Shown here one piece after another: positions 28,379-33,649 of a DNA stretch of 33,649 bases. Position numbers and translations under genes: made by a program. This stretch comes from an uncultured Bacilli bacterium (GTDB taxonomy: Bacteria > Bacillota_I > Bacilli_A > RF39 > UBA660): positions 1 to 33,649 of the forward strand of contig CANRLP010000005.1 of the NCBI GenBank assembly GCA_947631515.1, written 5' to 3'. The first letter of the stretch is position 1. Every line of letters begins with the position of its first letter. The notes under the pieces were generated by a model, which worked only from the letters and a program-made list of their open reading frames with translations, did no database searches and was not told where the DNA came from.

Positions 28379-30037
28379 TTATTTTTTTTCATAATAAAAA
28401 TATATAAATAAATGTATAATTAGATTTATTCCAAATAATATATAGCTAATTTTCATAAGAGTCGTACCTGTATATTTTAATTCATACGTTCCAGATTCAT
28501 TTATACTGGCTTGTAAAAAGCCATTTTCACTTTCTTTTATTTCTATATTCTTTTTATTGTTTGTTAATTGATAACCAATATAATACAATCTAGGAAACTC
28601 AATGTTACTTTCTTCTTTTACTTCTATTTCAAAAATTAAATCATTTGTATCATTCTTTATAATATTTATTGTTGCATCACCGCTTAATATTAATATATCA
28701 TTTGTTCTATTATTATAATATTCTTTATTTAAAGTTGTTTTATGTGGTAAATATTCTTTTTCATTTCCCATTCCATAATCTGTACTTATATTATTAATAT
28801 CCATTGTTTTATCTAAATGATAGGTATTATAAAACATTTCAGTTGTACATAAAAGCATTAAAAGAATACATACTTTTCCGAACCATTTTTGTGTGGATAT
28901 TTTATTTAAAAAAATCATTGCTAGCAATATTCCTGAAAATTGTACAAATAAGGTTAATCTCCAAGGAAATTGTAATGTTTGTAAAATACTAGGAATATAA
29001 GCCCATGGAAATAAATTTGTTGTCATAATAACAGAAAGTGCAAAAAATAACAAAAGAAATAAAAAGGTTTTCTTTTTCCATAATTTATTTTTTAAAGATA
29101 TAAACATACTTGCAAAAATCATTAAAGTAATACTCAATTGTAAATGATGACGTATATTATCAAATGTGTGAGGTTTAGAAAATGTAAGATATTCTGATAA
29201 TTTTAAGGTACTATATTGTAAATCTCCTTTAGCGGTTAAATAGTAAGGAACAAAGATTGTATAATCAGTACTTAACTTAACTTCTAACAATGTAAGCCAG
29301 AAAGGGGCTGTGAAACATAAAATTGAAACACTAGATACAATTAACCAAAGAATACTTTTCTTATTAAAAATTTCTTTTAAGTATACTATAAAAAATGTAC
29401 TCAATAATATTAAAGTCAAATAAATAGATACAGCCATATGAGAATAAATAGAAATCGTATATCCCAATGTGAAATAAATATAAAAATTTTTATATTTTTT
29501 TTCTTTTAATTCTAATAATCCCAATATAATAAGAGGAATAGCAATAAAGATAAACATTTCTGAAAACGCATCACGAATATATATTTCAGCAATATGATAA
29601 GGAGCACTCATATAAAATAAAGAGCCAAGCATTGCTACTTTGTTATTTTTAAAAATCTTTTTGCCTAATAAATAAAAAGTTATTCCAGATAATAAAATCG
29701 TTAGCCATCCTGTGATTCGCATACTGATTAAAATATTATTAATATTAAAAAGTTGTAAAAACTTAGCTATATATGCTGCAATTAAATGTGGCATAGGAGG
29801 ATAAAAAAATCTTACTCCATATCCAAAATTATTTGCAATTAAAGACAAAGGCTCCCTTACAAACCAATTATTCCAAGATAATTGATTTACTATACTTTTT
29901 ATATTCAAAAAATGAAATTCAGCGTCATGACCTACATATTCAAAGTTCCATAACATTGGCAACATAACAACTATGCTAAATATAAAAATTATCAAAATAT
30001 TTTTTTGATTCATTATTTTTTTTATTATACTTTTCAT
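28379..30037 (-). CDS. Multi-pass membrane protein, GT-C-like (6-pyruvoyl-tetrahydropterin synthase-related membrane domain) putative glycosyltransferase
   Basis: 'NFEYVGHDAEFHFLNIKSIVNQL', 'NNFGYGVRFFYPPMPHLIAAYIAKFL'; about 10 TM segments and a C-terminal soluble domain. Confidence 0.7.
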   Translation of the reverse strand: MKSIIKKIMNQKNILIIFIFSIVVMLPMLWNFEYVGHDAEFHFLNIKSIVNQLSWNNWFVREPLSLIANNFGYGVRFFYPPMPHLIAAYIAKFLQLFNINNILISMRITGWLTILLSGITFYLLGKKIFKNNKVAMLGSLFYMSAPYHIAEIYIRDAFSEMFIFIAIPLIILGLLELKEKKYKNFYIYFTLGYTISIYSHMAVSIYLTLILLSTFFIVYLKEIFNKKSILWLIVSSVSILCFTAPFWLTLLEVKLSTDYTIFVPYYLTAKGDLQYSTLKLSEYLTFSKPHTFDNIRHHLQLSITLMIFASMFISLKNKLWKKKTFLFLLLFFALSVIMTTNLFPWAYIPSILQTLQFPWRLTLFVQFSGILLAMIFLNKISTQKWFGKVCILLMLLCTTEMFYNTYHLDKTMDINNISTDYGMGNEKEYLPHKTTLNKEYYNNRTNDILILSGDATINIIKNDTNDLIFEIEVKEESNIEFPRLYYIGYQLTNNKKNIEIKESENGFLQASINESGTYELKYTGTTLMKISYILFGINLIIHLFIYFYYEKK

Positions 30038-30177
30038 TAACTTTTTTTCCTCTTTAAATTTATATTTACGTATTTCAAAGGCTAAGAAAAATTATCTTTA
30101 GCTCCAGCGCTAAGGATTATTTTATCTTTCTTTAAGTAATAATTTTATCTCCATATCTTATTTATTAACTTAACGGC

Positions 30178-30206
30178 ATTGTATCATATATACTTTAAAT
30201 ACTCAA
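30178..30206 (-). promoter_or_regulatory. Predicted promoter for the 28379..30037 gene
   Basis: Minus strand TTGAGT - 17 nt - TACAAT with extended -10 TGA; leaves ~135 nt leader. Confidence 0.65.
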
Positions 30207-30358
30207 TATTTCTATAACTTCTAAATGTATTATCTCACACTATACTTTGGTATTAAATCTAATAATAGATTTGATATAATTATTTATATGAGAAAAAATA
30301 CGCTATATTATTTTGGATTTTCTTCGTATTAATATCTCAAGAAATGGATTTGATCTTT

Positions 30359-30763
30359 ATGATAAAAAAATTTATGATTTTATGTTTAATTGCGTTTTTA
30401 TTATGTGGTTGTCACGATAATAAAAATAAAAATGATATTTTAAATTACATGGAAAGAATTTATTATAAAGATGATGAATATGCAATTTATTCAAATTTTA
30501 CTAATTTGCAAATAAAAATAGACAATCAAATTTACACCTTAAAAGATGCTTTTGAAAAAAATAAAATCACTTTAGAAGAGTTGATAAATAATATGATATG
30601 GTTTGCCGATTATAATGATGGCGGCTCAAAAGCTTATAAATCTAGTTCAGAAATGGAAGTTAATGGCGAATTTTATTTAGCAACATGTAATACAGTACAT
30701 GGAAATAAAAATATTGTAATTGGAAATACTTCCAATATTGTAGATTATTGTCAATATAATTAA
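30359..30763 (+). CDS. Putative small lipoprotein
   Basis: 'MIKKFMILCLIAFLLCGCHDNK' lipobox (LCGC). ATG at 30359 preferred over 30344. Confidence 0.65.
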   Translation: MIKKFMILCLIAFLLCGCHDNKNKNDILNYMERIYYKDDEYAIYSNFTNLQIKIDNQIYTLKDAFEKNKITLEELINNMIWFADYNDGGSKAYKSSSEMEVNGEFYLATCNTVHGNKNIVIGNTSNIVDYCQYN

Positions 30764-30941
30764 AAAAATAGAATTAGTGGTAAATATTTTATGAATTGTA
30801 TATCTATGATGATAAAAATATGAATTTATGAAATAATTATCTATAATATTTATGTAAAATGAAAAGAGGTTAATATATGCAAAAAAAGAACTGATATTTC
30901 TATCAATTCTATATGTATAAAAGCTTAAAGCTTATAAACCT

Positions 30942-31015
30942 TGGCAGGGGATGAGAGAATCGAACTCCCAACTAAAGTTTTGGAGACTCCTATTATACCA
31001 TTTAACTAATCCCCT
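30942..31015 (-). tRNA. tRNA-Trp (anticodon CCA), CCA end encoded
   Basis: AGGGGAT/ATCCCCT acceptor, anticodon loop CTCCAAA, T-arm GGGAG-TTCGATT-CTCTC, encoded GCCA. Confidence 0.95.
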
Positions 31016-31093
31016 AAATTTGTTAACGCCATTATTATAACAAACCTTTAACAAATTAGCAAATTATTTCATACTATATTCTAGGTGAAGAAT

Positions 31094-31516
31094 ATGCTAA
31101 TTAATTATACGTCAAAAGAATTAGATTTATTAGCCAGAATCATGCGAGCAGAAGCATTAAATGAAGGAGATTTGGGAATGCTTATGGTTGGTAATGTGGT
31201 AGTAAATCGCTCTATAGCTAACTGCTTAACTTTTACTAATGTTAGAAGTATTACCGATGCAATTTATCAACAAAATCAATTTTCTGGCATTAATAGTCCA
31301 CTTTTTCAAGCTTCTCCCACTACTATGGAAAAAAGTTTAGCAGAAAGAGTATTGCGTGGTGAATATTACTATCCCGCTACCCATGCTTTATGGTTTTATG
31401 CACCACCCCAAAATACATCTTGCCAAAATGTTTGGTATAATCAACCTCTAGCTGGTAAATATAGAAATCATTGTTTTTATCGACCTGATTCGGGAACTTG
31501 CAAAGAATTATATTAA
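31094..31516 (+). CDS. CwlJ/SleB-family cell wall hydrolase
   Basis: 'ELDLLARIMRAEALNEGDLGMLMVGNVVVNR', 'NQFSGI', 'ATHALWFYAP', 'HCFY'. ATG at 31094 with AGGTG SD. Confidence 0.85.
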   Translation: MLINYTSKELDLLARIMRAEALNEGDLGMLMVGNVVVNRSIANCLTFTNVRSITDAIYQQNQFSGINSPLFQASPTTMEKSLAERVLRGEYYYPATHALWFYAPPQNTSCQNVWYNQPLAGKYRNHCFYRPDSGTCKELY

Positions 31517-31538
31517 GCCATCAAAGGCTTTTTTTATG
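31515..31538 (+). terminator. Intrinsic terminator of the CwlJ-like gene
   Basis: AAGCC-ATCAAA-GGCTT followed by TTTTTT. Confidence 0.8.
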
Positions 31539-31545
31539 GATATAA

Positions 31546-31572
31546 AAAACAATCATTACGATTGTTTATTAC
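31546..31572 (-). terminator. Intrinsic terminator of the LysM gene
   Basis: Minus strand AAACAATCGTAATGATTGTTTTTTAT. Confidence 0.7.
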
Positions 31573-32507
31573 GGAATTAATAATTTTTGACCTACTGATA
31601 AAGTGCTAGATACTAAATTATTTAGTGATTGAATCTCACTTACGGTTGTATTTAACTTTCTGGCAATTCCATAAAGTGTATCACCTTTTTGAACTACATA
31701 AACTTCATTAGCTGTAGCATCAGTTGGGATAAGTAATCTTTGACCTATACTTAATAAGGTACTTTTTAAATTATTTAAAGCAACAATTTCATTTACTGTA
31801 GTTTTAAATCGATTAGCGATTTTATATAAACTATCGCCTTTTTGAACTATATAGTAATTATCAGTTTCGTTACTACTTGTAGTTTCTGGTTTTATTTTCA
31901 AGACTTGCCCTATACTTAAAGCACTACCAGATAAGTTATTTAACGCTTTTAATTCTTCTACTGATAAGCCATAGTTTCGAGCAATTGAGTATAATGTATC
32001 TCCTGATTTTACCATGTATGTATTATTTGATGGGGTATCACTAGCTATCTTTAAAACCTGTCCTATGCTTAGAGAATTATTTGTGAGATTATTCAAAGCT
32101 TTTAATTCTTCTACTGATAAATTATATTTTTTAGCAATACTCCATAAAGTATCTCCTGATTTAACAATATAAGTATTTTCTGTTGCTACTGGTACATATG
32201 GAACACCTATGTAAGTTGCTAAGGATTTTACTACTGCTTCCGCAAGAGCTGGCCAATTATTTTTTAGTTGATTAACATCATCTCCTGTAGAGTCTGCAAA
32301 GCCATATTCTACAATAATAGATTCATTATTGGGTGTTTCTCTTAAAAGATAATAATAATCTAAATTAGGATTACTAGGTAATCTTCTTTGATAGTATTTA
32401 CGAACGTTTTGTCCAGCAGCACTTAAGTTATCACTAATAATACTGGATAGGCGGTCACTATTTCGAAGAGCATAGATTACTTCAGCACCATCGCCACCTG
32501 GCGATAG
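31569..32507 (-). pseudogene. 5'-truncated N-acetylmuramoyl-L-alanine amidase (Amidase_3-like C-terminal part) with four LysM repeats
   Basis: Frame of the 31569 ORF stays open to a TGA at 32508-32510 and reads LSPGGDGAEVIYALRNSDRLSSIISDNLSAAGQNVRKYYQRRLPSNPNLDYYYLLRETPNNESIIVEYGFADSTGDDVNQLKNNWPALAEAVVKSLATYIG, then four LysM units. The amidase N-terminal half (zinc-site HGG region) is absent and no ATG or GTG start exists; the 32096 TTG start lies inside the first LysM. Confidence 0.8.
32490..32505. repeat. Perfect inverted repeat at the amidase break point
   Basis: ATCGCCA-CC-TGGCGAT. Confidence 0.75.
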
Positions 32508-32573
32508 TCAATGTGTAGTTTTTTTTATATGTCTTCATTCGCTATTTCAAAAAATTTATCAATAATATCGTAC

Positions 32574-33083
32574 TCAATCTTTATTTATTAATTTTTTTAA
32601 ATAAATATTTCTGATACCTCTTTTAAATTCTTTAGTGTTTACTAGTTCAAAATTATCTTTGACCAAATTATTTATAGAATAAATATTATCTGGATGAACT
32701 GTACTAATTACATATTTATATCCTAAATTTATACAATATTCATCAAGCGTTTTTAACATTTGGAATTGTAAATCATTCCCTATAAATTTATAATTAACAA
32801 ACATTGGACCATAATCTATAACTTCTTTAAAATTTAAATCAAGTTCAAATTTTAATAATGCTTTTTCATCAGCTGGGATTAACATTATTGAACATACTGG
32901 TTCATCATTTAAATAATAAATCCAAATTTTAGATTTATTTTCTAACATTTTAATTAAGTCTTTTTTAGAAAAATCTCCTAACCAATCAGGATATTCCATA
33001 TTGTTTTTAACTTGTTCTCTGAAATCAATATATTTATCTATATCAATATTTTCACTTATGCATGTTAATTCTTCTAATTTCAA
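32574..33083 (-). CDS. GNAT-like N-acetyltransferase
   Basis: 'KIWIYYLNDEPVCSIMLIPADEKAL...YGPMFVNYKFIGNDLQFQMLKTLDEYCINLGYKYVISTVHPDNIYSINNLVKDNFELVNT'. Confidence 0.7.
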   Translation of the reverse strand: MKLEELTCISENIDIDKYIDFREQVKNNMEYPDWLGDFSKKDLIKMLENKSKIWIYYLNDEPVCSIMLIPADEKALLKFELDLNFKEVIDYGPMFVNYKFIGNDLQFQMLKTLDEYCINLGYKYVISTVHPDNIYSINNLVKDNFELVNTKEFKRGIRNIYLKKLINKD

Positions 33084-33115
33084 AAAAAATCACCTCTACT
33101 TCAATTATATATTAA

Positions 33116-33649
33116 TTAAAATTCTTCACTTAATAAAAAATCAATTAAGTTTAGATGAATAATACCATCACGAGATAAATCTGTTTTATCAAGAGAGATA
33201 ACATATTTTGGATAATTATCTTCAATAGACTTATATGCTCCAAACTCTCTTTCAATGGCATTATCATTACCTGCCATTTCATAAGTTACTTGAATATATT
33301 TAATATTTCCATCTTTCTTTGCTATAAAATCTACTTCACCATTTTTAGTCTTACCTATATATACTTCATAGTTTCTATTTATCAATTCATTATAAACAAT
33401 ATTTTCTAAAACAACATAACTTTTAAATTCAGGATTATTATTTTTAATTTGAGCAATTCCTAAATCAGTTGCATAATACTTATTTAATGTTTTTAATACA
33501 CTTTTACCAGCAATATCATATCTATACACCTTTTTAAGTATTAATGCCTTACACAAAGCATCTATATAATTGTAAAGTGTTTCATTAGATATTTTCTTAT
33601 TTTCTTTATCTAAATATTTTATAATATTATCAGCAGAAAATTCACGACC
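33116..33649 (-). CDS. C-terminal part of an AAA-family ATPase with DUF4143-type domain, 5' truncated by the window edge
   Basis: Frame stays open to the edge: GREFSADNIIKYLDKENKKISNETLYNYIDALCKALILKKVYRYDIAGKSVLKTLNKYYATDLGI...VLENIVYNELINRNYEVYIGKTKNGEVDFIAKK. Confidence 0.8.
   Translation of the reverse strand, partial: GREFSADNIIKYLDKENKKISNETLYNYIDALCKALILKKVYRYDIAGKSVLKTLNKYYATDLGIAQIKNNNPEFKSYVVLENIVYNELINRNYEVYIGKTKNGEVDFIAKKDGNIKYIQVTYEMAGNDNAIEREFGAYKSIEDNYPKYVISLDKTDLSRDGIIHLNLIDFLLSEEF

Noticed and set aside
30942-31015. Possibility of Mycoplasma code 4 (UGA = Trp)
   Set aside because: The tRNA-Trp here has anticodon CCA and the SigH-like ORF ends at TGA; conserved proteins read through cleanly with UGA as stop. 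A second tRNA-Trp(UCA) elsewhere cannot be excluded from this window.
32510-33649. GNAT + DUF4143 ATPase as a mobile element or toxin-antitoxin module
   Set aside because: No transposase, integrase, terminal repeats or target duplication visible; the ATPase is cut by the window edge.

Overview
This is a low-GC, Firmicutes/Bacilli-like chromosomal segment from a cell-wall-bearing organism, probably an uncultured RF39/Mollicutes-related lineage (a guess from style, not a search). Most genes are on the minus strand. The core is a rearranged translation/transcription block, listed in transcription order: rlmB - sigH-like - secE - nusG - [transglutaminase-like gene] - rplK - rplA - L10 leader - rplJ - rplL - [three small single-pass membrane proteins] - rpsL - rpsG - fusA - tuf. 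rpoB and rpoC are not at their usual place between rplL and rpsL. Flanking genes include an envelope cluster (FemAB-like, a sortase with a large novel-looking N-terminal domain plus an NPKTG substrate, and a beta-lactamase-like serine hydrolase), ligA and pcrA, a double SBP/degenerate-GGDEF membrane protein with a small partner, a three-gene alpha-helical protein cluster, a metallophosphoesterase-nucleotidyltransferase fusion, a GT-C-like membrane protein, tRNA-Trp(CCA), a CwlJ/SleB-like hydrolase, and a 5'-truncated amidase-LysM gene whose break sits on a short perfect inverted repeat. The best leads are the MPE-NTase fusion, the sortase with an LRR-like cytoplasmic domain, an rlmB ORF that appears to need an AUU start, the pseudopilin-like trio in the rpoBC position, and the truncated amidase junction. 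No CRISPR array, IS element or prophage was recognised. All family names are from reading motifs; no database search was run.
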